The notes: generated by a model not told the origin, from the sequence alone. A DNA stretch of 64,000 nucleotides from Sphagnum compactum (GCA_965153455.1 OZ234493.1:8856213-8920212); one strand, 5' to 3'. Numbered from the stretch's first letter, positions 25,510 to 47,734 are shown. A program made the numbers and translations.

Positions 25510-27100
25510 TTTCTTGTATAAATTTGAATTCACATGACAAACATGTTTTTTCAAAACATTAGTGCCATAATTTGTGTTGTAGCTCATAAGTCCTTTGTGT
25601 TTTCCCTTAGCCTCATGTTTCAACGTACGAGTTGGGTAGCACACAACACATCACATCATCCATGGGTTATGAACATTTATTTGTGCACCATCATTCACTA
25701 CAAAGAATGCCCAATACCCTCATAATTGATGGATAGGAGACCACAATCAAGGTTGGTTAAGATCCCAGTTCAACTTTAGTTTGAGATGAAAAATTGATGT
25801 CTTCTTTTGATCACAAATTGTTGTTGATAGTATTGTGCCATTTGTGGATGCCATTATAAAAATCTATTTATGGGCTCCCATATATTCTTCAACTATTACC
25901 TATAATTATAGGGAAAAGGGCAATTTTTAAAAAACTTGCAATATTATAGGCTATAGCTACCAAGATTTTTCTAACAAGAACTATAAAGTTCAATATCTCA
26001 AGAAATTATTAAAAGATAATCAAAACCACAATAATGTAGATGATAATTGAACTAACTTACCTCAAAGACAAACACTGACATGATGATGATGATGATTTTG
26101 CAATTTGTAGCAACTCCACCAATTTCACTGTGATGGTGATTAGGAACACTTGCAATGATAGAATAAAACTCCTTAACATTTAATACATGACTCTTGATGA
26201 CCAACACAAGGATCAACATGATGGTGAAGATGAAATTATAGAAATGCAATGAAAAAACCACTAACGTGATAAAAAAAATAAAAATGAAAAAGATTATTAA
26301 AAAAATGGTAAAGGAAATTTTTTTACATGTCATGTGATTAATTTGCCAAAAATAGTGATTGCCATGAAAATATGATATACAAATTGTTGGTACTTTCTTT
26401 TTCAAAAAATAGTTGCTAGGTTTGAATTTAGTCTATGACAAAAAAAGCTTGCAAAACATGAAAAATCACAAGTGCAATTTGATACAAAACCATGCAAGGT
26501 GCAAAAAGATAAACTCAAAAGTGTGTCGGATAGAACATGTTAAGGGCTATTTAACATCTTGTATAATCTCCTCCTTTGGGCTAGCTATAAAGGTTACAAG
26601 AGTAGAACTTTGGGCAAAATATATGGGATACAAAATGAGGAGCCATTAGGAACATGTTAGGGGAACACATTGGGAACCCATTTGGAACTTGACTGGAACA
26701 CAGCGAAAATTTTATGGGAACAACAAAAATTCAACAATGCCACCTTCACCTGAAAGAAAAAAAAAACTTGGGCTCGTTGGGTGCATGTTACTTCACTTCA
26801 TTGGTTGCAAGAATTCTTTTTGCCTACATGTAATTTTTTTGAGGGTCATGAATTATGGGTGTAAATTCATTCCTTTTTTTTTTCCCCCCACCCCTTTGCA
26901 ATGAGCCATTTTGATTCGCCCATCATAAAAATTACACAAAACTTTAGAGGTTCCCCAAAATCATATAGGTTTAGATTGGAAGGTAGAGTAACCCCATGAC
27001 CCCGTCCCGTCCCTTTAGGAGCTTCTCCAACTCAGAAGAGGCAGCACTGTTTTGGAGTGAATTGGATTATAAGCAGTGTTTTTTTTTAAATTTAAAAAGG
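25510..27100. other. AT-rich intergenic DNA, no supported gene
   Basis: Short frames on both strands resemble nothing known. A small ATG/CAT trinucleotide run lies at 26079-26098. A GC-richer word (CCCGTCCCGTCCC) occurs near 27001. Confidence 0.5.
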
Positions 27101-27104
27101 GACT

Positions 27105-27739
27105 ATTTTTTTTTGGTTTATAGCCAAAGTGGGGGATCATCATCCATAAGAAGATGTACATAGAAGAAATGGCAATCAACCTTAAGAAGATTTAGCCAAA
27201 TATGGCTATTATCCATAGAGATAAAAAGGACAAATAAATCTTTTAATCATTGTTCTATATTTTTGGCTAAACAAATGAAAACCGAATTATATGAATCTGG
27301 CGATCTTAAATGTGGATGTAATTAAATGGATGTTAAACATTTATTTCTCTCTCTCTCTCACTCTCTCTCACCCACCCTATCACTTCTATGTGGCCAAATC
27401 ACGCTTGAACTCTATATACCTCTTTTGGCCGTCCGATGATGTAATAGTTTCAGAGCGAGTGGCAATCGAACGGGTGTGGTGTGAACTGAGAGCGAGTGGT
27501 AGCAGCGGGAACAAACTAACCTGGGTTGTACTTCAATGATAACCACGGTTAAAAACTTCGTCTCTCTGGGTCGGGCGGCTTCGTGTTTCCTCGTCCTTCG
27601 TTTTCAGAGGGCGCCGTTGTTGTTGTTGTTGCTCGTTGTGAGCTTTCTTCAGTGCTTTATCCGCACGGCTATCTTCAACTGTTTCTTTGCTCTGAGATTA
27701 TTTTGAGGGTTCTCTAGTCGTCTGTTGAAGAGACTAACT
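27105..27739 (+). promoter_or_regulatory. Promoter and 5' leader region of the GSIIB gene
   Basis: A TATA-like CTCTATATACC lies at about 27411-27421, some 320 bp before the ATG at 27740. It follows a (CT)n tract at 27344-27372, a common plant core-promoter companion. Near 27140-27225 is a cluster with CATCCATAAGAAGAT, TTTAGCCAAATATGG and GATAAAA, closely resembling the words upstream of CPP1 at 20975-21015. Confidence 0.4.
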
Positions 27740-30700
27740 ATGGCCAACGTTGCAATGTCTGCCTCGCAAGTGGCTATCTCGCCATCTTTTTCTTCCACAG
27801 AGCCGCGCATCACCTCCGCCGGCCTTCGGAACACCGTCTCTCTGTTGTCATCCAGACTGGTCAGAATCATCTGCCTTGAGGACCGCTCTTTTTCTGGGGG
27901 TTTTTTTCCCCCCCGCTTCCTCCCTTCTTTTGAGCGGACTGTGGTGGTGCTCTGACATTACGAGTTCTGTGATTGAAATCGGGCTTTTCGATTTGGGGAG
28001 ATCCTACTGAATGAGCTTCGTAATTTTGCTGCGCTTGGAGAAAAAATGTAGCTTTTGGTCGCTAGTGGTGAATCGTCTTGGAGAACCTTAAAGGATTGGC
28101 AAATCCCGGGATTCTATCTGCAGTCTAATCAATTGATGTTCTTGTAGTCTGTCTGTTTGTGTGTGTGTGTGTGTGTGTCTTTTTTTTTTCTTGTCGGTGT
28201 GATTTTCAGTCTTCCAGGTTTCTCAATCCCAGGATTGACAGTCCAGGATGAAGAATATTGGGAAACTTTCAAGGTCGTAATTCTGAATGGAGAGGGCACC
28301 TGAGATCTTCTTGAGATCCAGCTCGTGTCTATCCATAGCTGTTGAGAACTGGCTAAAACTCTTAGCCTTTTCTTTGGTAAACATCACATCCAAGAGCTGC
28401 ACTGCAGTGTCACGCACTGGGAATGGCCACCAAATCTGTTCTTGAAATGTTTTGTATCTGCAGTTTCTTCCTTCCTCTCAAGCAGCATTCCAATGTCGAG
28501 TCTGTGAATGATTTCACAGATGCAAATTACATGTCTTCAACACAAGGAAGAACATTTTGTATGTCCACAAAACAAAGAGCGGAAGATCACCATATTAATG
28601 ATTTTTGTTTATTCCTGATGCAACAGGCAGCGAGGCCAACAGTTGCTGGCTTCTTTGGCAAGAATAATGAGCTCCACAGCAGCCTCAAGGTGACCAGAAG
28701 CACCCAAAGACAGGTACTGTGGCAGTATCACATTAACTCAAAAGCTACAGGCCAATTTTTTCTACTGGTCAGCTCCATTCTCAGCTGATGGACTGCAAGG
28801 ATTCACATTGCAAAGCTGAAAATACAGTTGCAGTCTAGCTTTTGACCTAATTCCGAGGATTATCTCGAGAATTCAAAGCAATTTGTTTCATGCTGTGCAG
28901 GTCCATAGCCTGCAAGTCAATGCAGTGCAAAAGGCAGAGTATGTCTGGATGGATGGACAGGAGGGACAGAAAGGTATCCGCTTCAATGAAATGCGTTCCA
29001 AGACCAAAGTCATCCAAAATGACATTCCTGCTGGATCATTAGACTTCCCTGAATGGTCCTTTGATGGCTCCAGGTACTCATTACATGGCCTCTGTACTCA
29101 GATAATTGTGATGCTAGTTTGCCATATACACACACAATGCTGGTCTCCTGCTTGAACAGAGCTGAACTCAGTAACAGCAGTTTCAAGTTACTGGTTAATC
29201 TTTCTGTACTTTTGCAACATGCACTATGACATGCTCATGTTGTATGCTTTGTTGGTATCAATGTTTGATCATCAACCAAAACCCAGTGAGAGGTTTGTCA
29301 TTGTATTTGACCCATTGCTACCTTCAATTGCATTACTCAAAAGCTTTTGGTTCAAGACTGACCCAATGAGTTACTCACAAATGCCTTGAAGACTAGTGTG
29401 TGCTCCACATAAGCTCTTTGAATCTAGGAGCCATCATTTCTAGCAAAGAGTTTTGTTAAGGCAGGCTTGTGGAAGTTAATCTAAGACTCAATTGCTACTG
29501 TTTGAGTGTCACAGCACAGGACAAGCAGAAGGGCGATTCTCAGACTGTATCTTGAAGCCTGTATTCACATGTCCAGATCCAATTCGTGGGAACCCTCATG
29601 TATTTGTCCTCTGTGAGGTCTTAAACCCAGATGGGACTCCTCATGAAACCAATACACGACGCCTGATGGAAAATATTTTGAGTCGGGATATTCTGGATGA
29701 GGAGACGCTCTTTGGTTTCGAGCAAGAGTATACAATGTTCAATAAGGCTGGTAAGGTTTATGGTTGGCCTGAGAGTGGATTCCCACATCCCCAAGGTCCC
29801 TTCTACTGTGGGGTTGGCCTGGAAGCTGTCTATGGACGACCCCTAGTGGAAGCCCATTTGGATGCATGTATCAAGGTATTCATTCCTACATTCATTTTGG
29901 CAGTCTGTTGTTGTGTCAAACTGTTCTTGTAGACATGAGATCCCAAGAAATACAGTTCTCGTGCAGATTTGGAAGATGCATTTACAGTTCAGGAAAGATT
30001 CTATTTCCTAATCTAGGTAACCTTTTTTTGTAGTTATCACTAGTCATACAATATGAGTACCCATCATGCATCCATAATAGACAGATCATGACAAGGGTTT
30101 CCAGCTTGCACTGGATTCTTGCAGGTTTAATAACTAGAGGCTCTTTTGGATCATGACAAGTCACTCCATCTTGCACCTCAATTTTGTCTTTCCAAGAAGT
30201 GAGGAATAATAAGATGTACTATCTCCAAACATGGTCAATGTGAATGAAAGAATTTTGATTCTCTAGACATTGTTCTGCAATGTACTCATTGTGTGTGTCC
30301 CTTTCAATGACAGGCTGGACTGAAAATCAGTGGTATAAATGCTGAAGTGATGCCAGGCCAGTGGGAATTCCAAATTGGCCCAGCAGGACCACTTGAAGTG
30401 GGTGATCATGTTATGATTGCCCGCTGGTTGCTTCACCGTTTAGGTGAAGACTTTGGCATCACTGTAACCTTTGAGCCTAAGCCTATGGAGGGAGACTGGA
30501 ATGGGGCTGGGGCCCACACTAACTACTCAACCAAGTCCATGAGAAAGGATGGTGGCATTAAGGCCATTGAGGCTGCAATTGAGAAGCTGTCAAAGAGGCA
30601 CAGTGAGCACATTCAACAGTATGGACTTGGCAATGAGCGCCGTCTGACAGGTATGCTTGCACCTTCTGCTGTGTTGTTTACGAGGGTTAATTGTCCCGTA

Positions 30701-31121
30701 CATGACTTCTTCCCACATAACTGAATGCAACATATTAGCCTTGTCAACTTCAGAAAATTTGTCCCATCCATTTCAGTTTGCTTCTCTGGGAGAGTTGTTT
30801 TGCACTTAGTTGCCAAAGATGATAATAATAGCAAAAAATGACTGAGGTCTCACAAACAATTAAGGTATAAAAGTAAAGCCCCATGTAAACGTGTCAGCAT
30901 CTTGAGCACAATCATGAACACATTCATTGTCAACAGGGAAGCATGAAACTGCGAATATCAATACATTCAAGTCAGGTGTTGCTGATCGTGGTGCCTCCAT
31001 CCGCATTCCTCTCCCTGTCTCTCTTGCTGGCAAAGGTTACTTGGAAGATCGACGGCCGGCAGCTAATGTTGACCCCTATGTTGTTGCACGCATGCTCATT
31101 GAAACAACCCTGAAATATTAG
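27740..31121 (+). CDS. Plastid-targeted glutamine synthetase, GSIIB (bacterial-like GSII) type, six exons
   Basis: Glutamine synthetase: ATP-dependent ligation of ammonium to glutamate. Exons: 27740-27859, 28627-28713, 28901-29073, 29515-29875, 30314-30650, 30937-31121; 420 aa. Residues 1 to about 75 are Ser/Thr/Arg-rich with no catalytic motif, as expected of a plastid transit peptide. The core has WSFDGSSTGQAEG (121-133), GFEQEY (194-199), [10 protein letters not shown] (219-228), [13 protein letters not shown] (258-270), [14 protein letters not shown] (307-320), NERRLTGKHET and EDRRP. Compared with plant GS1/GS2 (GSIIA), the 130-175 block reads [11 protein letters not shown] followed by [13 protein letters not shown], the bacterial GSII pattern, and SIRIPLPVS near the end is also bacterial-like. 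GSIIB in non-flowering plants has been proposed to derive from an early transfer from gamma-proteobacteria. The exon 1 donor (CTG|GTCAGA) is weak, so the transit-peptide junction is the least certain part. Confidence 0.93.
28158..28178. repeat. (GT)n microsatellite in GSIIB intron 1
   Basis: A run of about ten GT units followed by poly-T lies inside the first intron of the GSIIB gene. Confidence 0.85.
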
Positions 31122-32865
31122 GGTTTCTTCCCAAGAATGCTTGCACATCAGGAACATATTTGTTTGATGAAGTCAAGGGTGAACCAATGATGATGCAGGA
31201 TGTTTGAAAGTTACATGAAGGTACTAGCCAAGCCTGAACAGTTCTTTTCTAAAATATACTTGGCAATGTATTACCATTTTTCATTTCATTTAGAAGTTCA
31301 TTTTGATGAAAGCCATGTGTTGGATTCCAACTACAGTGCTCTGCACACATATTTGCTGACTTGAACTCATATTAACTTTTCAATTGTTTTGATTTGATTG
31401 TTTTTTCTAGACCCCAATTGTAGGTTTAGGGTGCAAGGGCTTGTTTAGGGTGATGAGCTCAGAAAATCTGTGGGAAATTGCTGAGATGGCAGTGTCAAAA
31501 TAAGCCTGCTATTCTCACACGGTTCCAATGTGGTGGCTGATCAATGAATTTTTGTGGATTGGAGTTAGGGTTTGAACTGGTGAGTAATGACATATATGTT
31601 TTGCAATTACAGTAGTCTGCATCTGTGTGAACTATTGCAATGGATTAGGATTCTTCTACCTTAACACCATCATAAAATCCTCAACCCTTCAAGGATATGC
31701 GCAGAAAACAACAATTTGTTAAAAGCTTCAACATAACCCTAAATGATCCAAACATTCAAAAGATGATCATTTCCTGAAGCTTCCAAACTTGGGTTAACCA
31801 TTACAAGATTATCAAAGTAGATTGTAACCAATAGTAGGATAACATTCTTGGCTTTGAACTCAGTTTGCTGCATGTGCAAGGGCTTTAGCATGACTAACAG
31901 GCAGCTAGTTGCCTTGTGTCTCTGCCCCAGTGCATGGCTTTTTGGTGCTTCTGAACTGTAAACACAGGTTGATTTTGCAAAGAACTGGCAATTCCTTCCA
32001 AACCAGCAACAATTCAATAAGATATGTTGCTGAAAATGTGGGAGCAAATGAACTCCGCATCCTTCTGTAGTTTCTACATGAGAGGCAGAGCCAACATACA
32101 GCACAACACCAACGGACTAAAGCAATACCGCAATGTTCACATATTCCAAGCAAAATGCACTCGAATTTGGATTGACAATATGATAGTTTGCACGAATAAT
32201 ATACAAAAGCAAACTTTTATTAGGTCTGAATCAAGCCAGTACTCAGGTCACAAGAAATGAAATTCTAAATAATCTTGCAAGTGTGGGTAAGTTTATTTCA
32301 TGACAATGAATTAGATCCAACTCTCCAACAGGAGGTTAGGTCACAACATTGATTTGTGACACACAAAAGAGAAGAATTTTCCTTCTCATGTCCACCATGC
32401 AGGCTAACATGCTTCAACTAAAACCAACTCAAATGATGTAGATTGCAGTACTTGGGAGTAGTATGATCAGACTGACTGACATCACTGTGTTCTAATCCAG
32501 TTAAAGCTCTTTCTAAATGAGTGTTCCACAACTTGAGCTGAAAATGGATGGCAGACACAGCATGCTTGTGGTGAGGAGCAACATGCACATAATCTCTCAT
32601 GTTGGAAGTCATGGATGGCAGGAGTTTTGCAGGACACCTCATTTGCAAAAATGTGGATTTCAGGCCAATGCATTTAGGCAACAGACTATATAATTCAGGC
32701 CTTTCAAGTTGAGGATTGCCTCTACCAAACTGCCATGAAGCCAACAAACTTCCATGAAGGATATGGAGATTTTCCTCATTCAGAAGAAAATGCCAGGAAA
32801 GAATGCCTATAACATCTGTTACATCAGACCCTGGTCTTTCTTGACATGTATAGGTCCACTTGCTA
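31122..32865. other. Convergent 3' flanks of GSIIB and CDC48C
   Basis: About 1.7 kb separates two stop codons facing each other. Composition is intermediate, consistent with 3' UTR sequence entering from both sides. Frames of 70-120 codons on the minus strand show no family similarity. If both UTRs are long, the transcripts could overlap. Confidence 0.45.
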
Positions 32866-41504
<8,639 letters not shown>

Positions 41505-41799
41505 GGTCGTCGGCGTGTGAGCAACAGACACAAGAGCTCATATCACATGGCAAGAACCGGCAGGAACACAAGACCAACTCAACTACAAAACCTAAAACTG
41601 AATTTTATTTATTTCCAATGGTAATAATCAGCCAAACAAGGAAAGAGAGCGAAATTTGAGAACTGAATTGAGGTCGCGAATGAGGACGTGATGCAGGTTG
41701 TGATCAGATCCGGCAGATCACGAAAGGTGGCAGGAAACATGGAATGATATAGGACGTGCTTCGTCGTTAGGATACAAACTTTACACTGCAAAATGACAG

Positions 41800-44700
41800 C
41801 CGTTTTCCACTGCTGTAGGGAAACCCTAAAATTCCCGCACTTCCGGCGGAAGGGAAGGGTTAGTAAAACGGTTCACAGTCTTGTTTTTTTGGCAAGTCTT
41901 TCGGCTTTGCATTTCAAAGATGACTAGTTTGAACCCCGTGCCTAATGCACAGGTGTGTTATTTCAACAATGTTTGGTTCATGTTTTAGTTTTTTTTTTTT
42001 TAAACTTTTATCTTTTTTATTTTTTATTTTTACGTGTTTTCTGTTTTTATTATTATTTTGTATAATAAAAATAAAGTGTTTCTTTTTCACTTTTGTATTT
42101 TTGTTTATTTGGATGCAAGTTTGAAGTTTGGAGAAAGAAGACACACCTCATTCTTCTTTTCAAGTAGGGTTTTTCTTCATTATTATAGGTTTTATTTTTT
42201 CTTCTTTTCTACTCTTTAATTGGTTTCTTCTTTTTTGTAATTTTTTTCTTTTAAAACGATTTTACTGTATTTTCCTTTAATATATGTAATTTGTAAGGCT
42301 TGAGAAGGCGCTCCTCTAACATTTTTAAATCACTCAAAATGGAGAAGAATTGAGAAAGATCTGCCAAAGTGTTCGGTCATATAGACAGGAGGTCGTTGAC
42401 GGGCCGGTTTGCCCTAGTAGCTTCAGGGATTCTGACCCCTAAGTAATAGAGTTATCCTTAAAGTAACCCTGTCTTTACCCTGTCTTCTTTGGGCCTTCTT
42501 TCACCCACTATCCCCTCCTTCAGTGGTATCTGCAAAGTAAAGACATTTTTAATAAATCTTTAATTGCTCCGTCCTATAAAGGAATGGGGAAAAAAAGATT
42601 TTAGGGATTTCTTTGTCATCTTTTGAAATAAAAATAATGAAATTAACCACATCTAGACATTTAGATGAATATTATTATGATTTATGCCATTTATTCAAAT
42701 GTGAACTTGTGATTTGTGAGGTGACTTTTCGTCCCCTTATTCACGCTTTTATGTGGTGATTATACTTGGAGATACATACGTTGTTGGTGAAGGGAAATGC
42801 AAAGTGCATTTTTAGATATTAAATTATGTTTATAATTGAAAATAAATAGTTTGTTTTATATGCATCGTTTATGATTCGAAATTGATGGATATATTTTCAA
42901 AGTTCAAACTCTTCAAATCTTTGGATTTAATGTTTAGTTGTCACTCACCTAAACCAATTTCTAAGGAGCTAATAGAACGTTCAACTTGACAACATACCTC
43001 TAGCCACGTAAAACGTTGTTGCCATCACATACTTTATCCAAATTTAAATTGCAAAAGTTCATTAGAATAATTACAAGGTGCACCTACCTACCAAATTTCA
43101 ATCCCTACACCTAAATTAGCCAAAAGTTGTGCCATAAAACCCAAAAAGGTTTTACGAAAGTAAAAAAATTCAACTTGACAACAGACCTTTAATCATTTAA
43201 TAGGTTGTTACCATCACATATTTTGTTGAAATCGAACTTGCATTAATTCATTAGAAAGTTAATACAAAACACACTTATTCACCAAATCTCAAATTTTACA
43301 CCTAAATCAAGAAAAAATTATGCTATTAAACACGAAAGGTTTTATAAAAATTGATTTCAAGCTCCAAATTTACCCCTATTCATTTCCATTCTTTTAACAG
43401 TATTACTACAGTTCTCCTTCTTTCCACCATCTATTAAGACTAACCACTCTTCGCCTCCCAAAAAAAATTGAAGGAATAAGTTTTTAAATATTCAAATTGA
43501 AAATCACATCTGAAAAGAGAGAGCCAAAGGATCCAAATTCGTGCCTTTAAAGAGAAAAAGGAGTAAAGAGGCAAAGGAAGACCCCCAACTTGGTGGCCAA
43601 TGAAAGGTTCCAAGATTGGTGGCCCTTGGAGTGAATATGATGTTTAGAGGTGAATGGGGAAACATCTTTGCTTGGTGGCCAATGGAAGGTTTCAAGTTTA
43701 GTGACCCTTAAAATGTTCCATTTTTTGTTGCCTTTGGAAAGAGAAAGAAAAACATTCTTTTTCACCTCCTTTCACTTTTCACTCCCAAAAGACTTTAATT
43801 AATTTTTCTTATTTTTAGAATTTTATTTTACCATGGTTTTAGACTGTTATTTCGCATATTTCCTTCTTTTTTTTTGACCTATAAATTACCCCCATGTGTT
43901 TCAATGTACCAAATCTTCCACACATTCATCGTCAAGTTGATTTTGATCGAAGATTTTTTCCCTTCTTTGAATTCATGGCATTGCGCCTAACCACGTTTTA
44001 CGAACTTCAAATCACATAAATGAACGAATAATTGCCTCGAAAATCATCCCTATATTTGACACTAACTTAACACCTTCGTGATGAAAATTTCGAACCACGA
44101 GAAGTGCACCCTCATTTTGAAATCGAACTTTTTCGAGCTTAAGATTATCAAATTTCTCCGAACTCTCATACCTTGGTGATTTTGTTGCAAGTTGACCCCG
44201 TTTTTGGCAGTGAACCTAAAATTATTTGCAAAGGAGTTTATGAAATTAAAGACATTTCAATTTTTACATGGTTTTCAATTTCTGGTGTTGAAATTCGTTG
44301 TGCAGTTCGATTTGTTGACTACCTCTTAATAGCAAGGTGGATTACTTAGTTTGCACCATCTGACGCATCCTAGATTTTTTGCAATTATGAAGTACCACTA
44401 TGGCATAGCTTAGGACTCAACATGTACTTGTAGTTCTTCTTTGAACTTATCCATAATTTGAATAATTCATCGTGAAATCCAAGTTGCAATTACCACCTTA
44501 TACACTTCTTATTTTAATTGGTATGTTGTTTTGAATTAATCGTACATGTTTATAATGTTTGAAGATTACTCTATCTCCATTGGACCTTTTATTCACACAC
44601 CTTCAATTGTTTCAAAAATTTCAAATCATCCTTATTTGCACGACTATCCACTAAATACTAGTACGAAACCAACGTTTTACCAAACATTACAAATTTTGTT

Positions 44701-45945
44701 GTTTACTTTTAACCCCAACCCCCTAAAGACTTCTCATCTCAATCACACAATTGCAAATTTTAAAAATATGATTACTAGCTTTTGTCGAGGAAAAAAATAA
44801 ACCTTACATTTCATTCATCCAATATCAAATTATAAAACAAAAACAACCCCCCATGCAACCATGTGCACCCATCGGTCTTCATTTTAATTTGACATTGTTA
44901 AAAACCTTTAATAACCTTGTCACACCCCAATACCCCTGATGCAATTTTTGAAAATTGAAACTACCATGCATGGTTATGTCAGTAGGGTTTATATTACTTG
45001 AAACACCAAAAATTACTCAAAATTCAATATCTATCACAGCTTAAATCAAAAAAATTCCAAATCACCTTCATTAAATTTCCCTCGTTGAGGATTTCCAACA
45101 ATATCAAAAGTCTTATAATTTTTAATTTTGATTTAAATGAAAATGTTTCATATGTTGGAACATTATGACACTAGCTCAATACATCATTATTCATTGAAGA
45201 CATTTCATTAATATCATGAAATTTCAAAAAGCACCATGGGTTGGGAGATTTGAAAGCAATAAACAAAACAAATAAACAACCTTCTTTCATACATAAATAT
45301 TATTGTTTGGGCTACATTAATGAGGCTATGATAGAAGGTGTTTTCATTCCTTATGAACAGGGATTTTCAAGCCAAATTGAATGAAAAAAATGATTATAGA
45401 AACAAAGTTAAAATTCATGACTTTGTATGCATTGATGCAAATATAAACAAGTTAAAACTCAAGACTTTATATGCATGCAAGGAGAAATAAATTTGAATTC
45501 AAAATTTCATATGCATTGATGCACATATTGTTTTGTGGGAAAAAGAAGTTGAGGCCATTTGATTAGCCTAGCATTTTTATATTTGGAGTGGCACAAAATA
45601 GTCATAAAAATAAACCTTTAAATATAGAATCATATATAGAAATCAACAAACATTACACATTAACAATGAATTAAATGATACATTGAGTTCAACACATTTA
45701 TAATACAATGCTCATTTATAGTAAAATTGGATTTTTTTTACTATATTTGCATAATGATTATCGTTATAAGTATTTTTCTTACACAATAATTTCAAATAAA
45801 AAACATGTGATGCAGTGGTGAAAATCTTCCCTTCAATCCAAAAGTCTAGAATTTAATATTTTTCCCAAATTTTTTTGCTAACAAGCGAAATGGATGAAAA
45901 AATACATAAAACATTTATATAATTTTTAAAAGTTAATTACATTTA
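41800..45945. other. AT-rich intergenic DNA between CDC48C and the palindromic repeat field
   Basis: No supported gene. Poly-T/poly-A-rich DNA at 41980-42250. A GC-richer island at about 42370-42540 has a composition unlike its surroundings but gives no recognisable product. A pair of ~42-bp repeats (GGTGGCCAATG[AG]AAGGTT type) occurs at about 43590 and 43673. The remaining frames are short and unremarkable. Confidence 0.5.
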
Positions 45946-45954
45946 AGAAACAAC

Positions 45955-47530
45955 TTCCCTAGGGAAAAAAAAGATTAAATGTTAGTCCCAAGCAAGTTGC
46001 CCTACGGAATAATGTATGTTTCTCATGGAGTAGAATGAAGTTCCCGAAGAGCAAAAAATTTCCTTTAGGAACGAATGAAATATCCCAAAAAACAACTTGC
46101 ATAAGGAATAAAAACATTTCCTCAGGGAAAAAAACAATTTCCTTGGGGAATAATGGATTTTCCTTAAGGAAGGGCCTAAGTTCCTTAGGGAGAAAGGCAC
46201 CTTCCTTAAGGAGCAATGTACTTTCCCAAGGGAAAAAACCGAATACACCGAGGAAACATATGTTTTGAATCTTTTTGTATATCACAACCATCACATGTTT
46301 GTTTTCATATAAGGTTGTGACCTATCATTGGAAAGGTTTCAAAGAAAGTTACATTTTTTTAATTGGAAACATTTAAATCAAAATTCATATGCAAAAGTTA
46401 TGATCACATAAAATTTGAACACATTTGTTCCCTTGGGAACATGGTTGCTCCTGTGGGCATCCCTAAAGCAACTTAACTTCATGGACATGAATGTTTCCTG
46501 AGGAAAAGGGCACCTTCCTCGAAGAGTAATGTACTTTCCCTAAGAAAAGGCTCAAATTCCTTAAGGAAACATATGTTTTGAATCTTTTTGCAATCATAAT
46601 CATCTTTTGATTGTTTTTATGTAAGCTTGCAACCTATCATTCGAAAGTTTGTGAAAAGATCTACAACTTCGTAATTGGAAGCATTCCAATTAAAATTCAT
46701 ATGCAAAAGTTATGATCACATAAAATTTGAACATATTTGTTTTCCGAATAACATGGTTGTTTCTCAAGACAATTTAAGCTTGTTTCACCTTAGGAGACAT
46801 AGTTGTTTATTGAAGCTAACCTTGTGACCAAGGAGCAACCAGGTTCCCGGGGAACAAATGTGTTTGGAACTTTGTGTGATCATAACTTTTGCATATGAAT
46901 TCTAATTAATATGCTTCTAATTACAAAGTTGTAACTTTCATCGAAACATTTTTAATAAAACGAACATGAAATGATTATGATTGCAAAAAGATTCGACACA
47001 TATGTTTCCTTGGGGAACAATCATGTGCTTAGGGAAAATGAGTTTAAATTGCCCTAGGGAACAATTTAAACTTTTTTTCCTTGGGAACAATCATGTCCTT
47101 AAGGAAAAAGAGTATAAGTTGCCTCGAGGAACTTAAACATTTTTTTCCCCATGGAACAATCATGTCCTTAAGAAGAAATAACTTAAGTTGCCTTGGGGAA
47201 TAACTTTAACTTTTTTTCCCCAAGGAAAACCATGTCCCCAAGGAAAAGAAATTTAAGCTGGCCTAGGGAGTAACTTAAGCCTTTTTTCCCCAAGGAATAA
47301 TCATGTTTTCAAGGCGAAGGAACTATTTTTCCCTTGAAAATATGGTTGTTCCGTTGGGCAACTTAAGCCTTTGCTCCTTTGAGAACATGGTTGTTCCCCG
47401 GGGAACAACTTAAACCTTTTTTTTCCTAGGGAATAATCATGTCCTTAAAGAGAAGGAGCTATTTTTCCCCTGAAAACATGGTTGTTCCCTCCCGCAACTT
47501 AAACCTTTACTCCTTCAAGAACATGGTTTT
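45955..47530. repeat. Degenerate TTCCC/GGGAA palindrome field with direct and inverted ~180-bp copies
   Basis: More than twenty short words of the type TTCCTTAGGGAA, CCTTGGGGAACAA or GGTTGTTCCC lie at irregular 30-70-bp spacing. Embedded are three copies of a ~180-bp AT-rich module containing CATATGCAAAAGTTATGATC: two direct (about 46246-46450 and 46553-46755) and one inverted (about 46848-47016). The direct/inverted pair around a ~95-bp centre could form a large foldback. Open frames across it merely translate the repeat. Confidence 0.8.
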
Positions 47531-47734
47531 TTTCAAAGAATTTTTTTTTAAACAGCTAACTTTTTAAAAATTCCCAAGGGCAATTTATTTTCATCCATTT
47601 TGTTCATGGATGGAAAATGAGTTCAAAAAAAGGTTCAAACCCATGACCTTTGGGTTGCAACGAGGATTTTAACCATTGCATTAGTTTTTTCCTTTGAAAA
47701 TAATGTATCTTATATATTAATTCAGTTAGTCTGT

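Noticed and set aside
41505-41531. Nine-residue upstream extension of CDC48C
   Set aside because: It would start at GTG; the ATG at 41504 is the first ATG in frame.
42370-42540. GC-richer island suspected to be organellar DNA
   Set aside because: I could not recognise any organellar gene in it on either strand.
45959-46294. 111-codon minus-strand frame and the plus-strand frame opposite it
   Set aside because: Both translate the TTCC/GGAA repeat field and have no independent coding signal.
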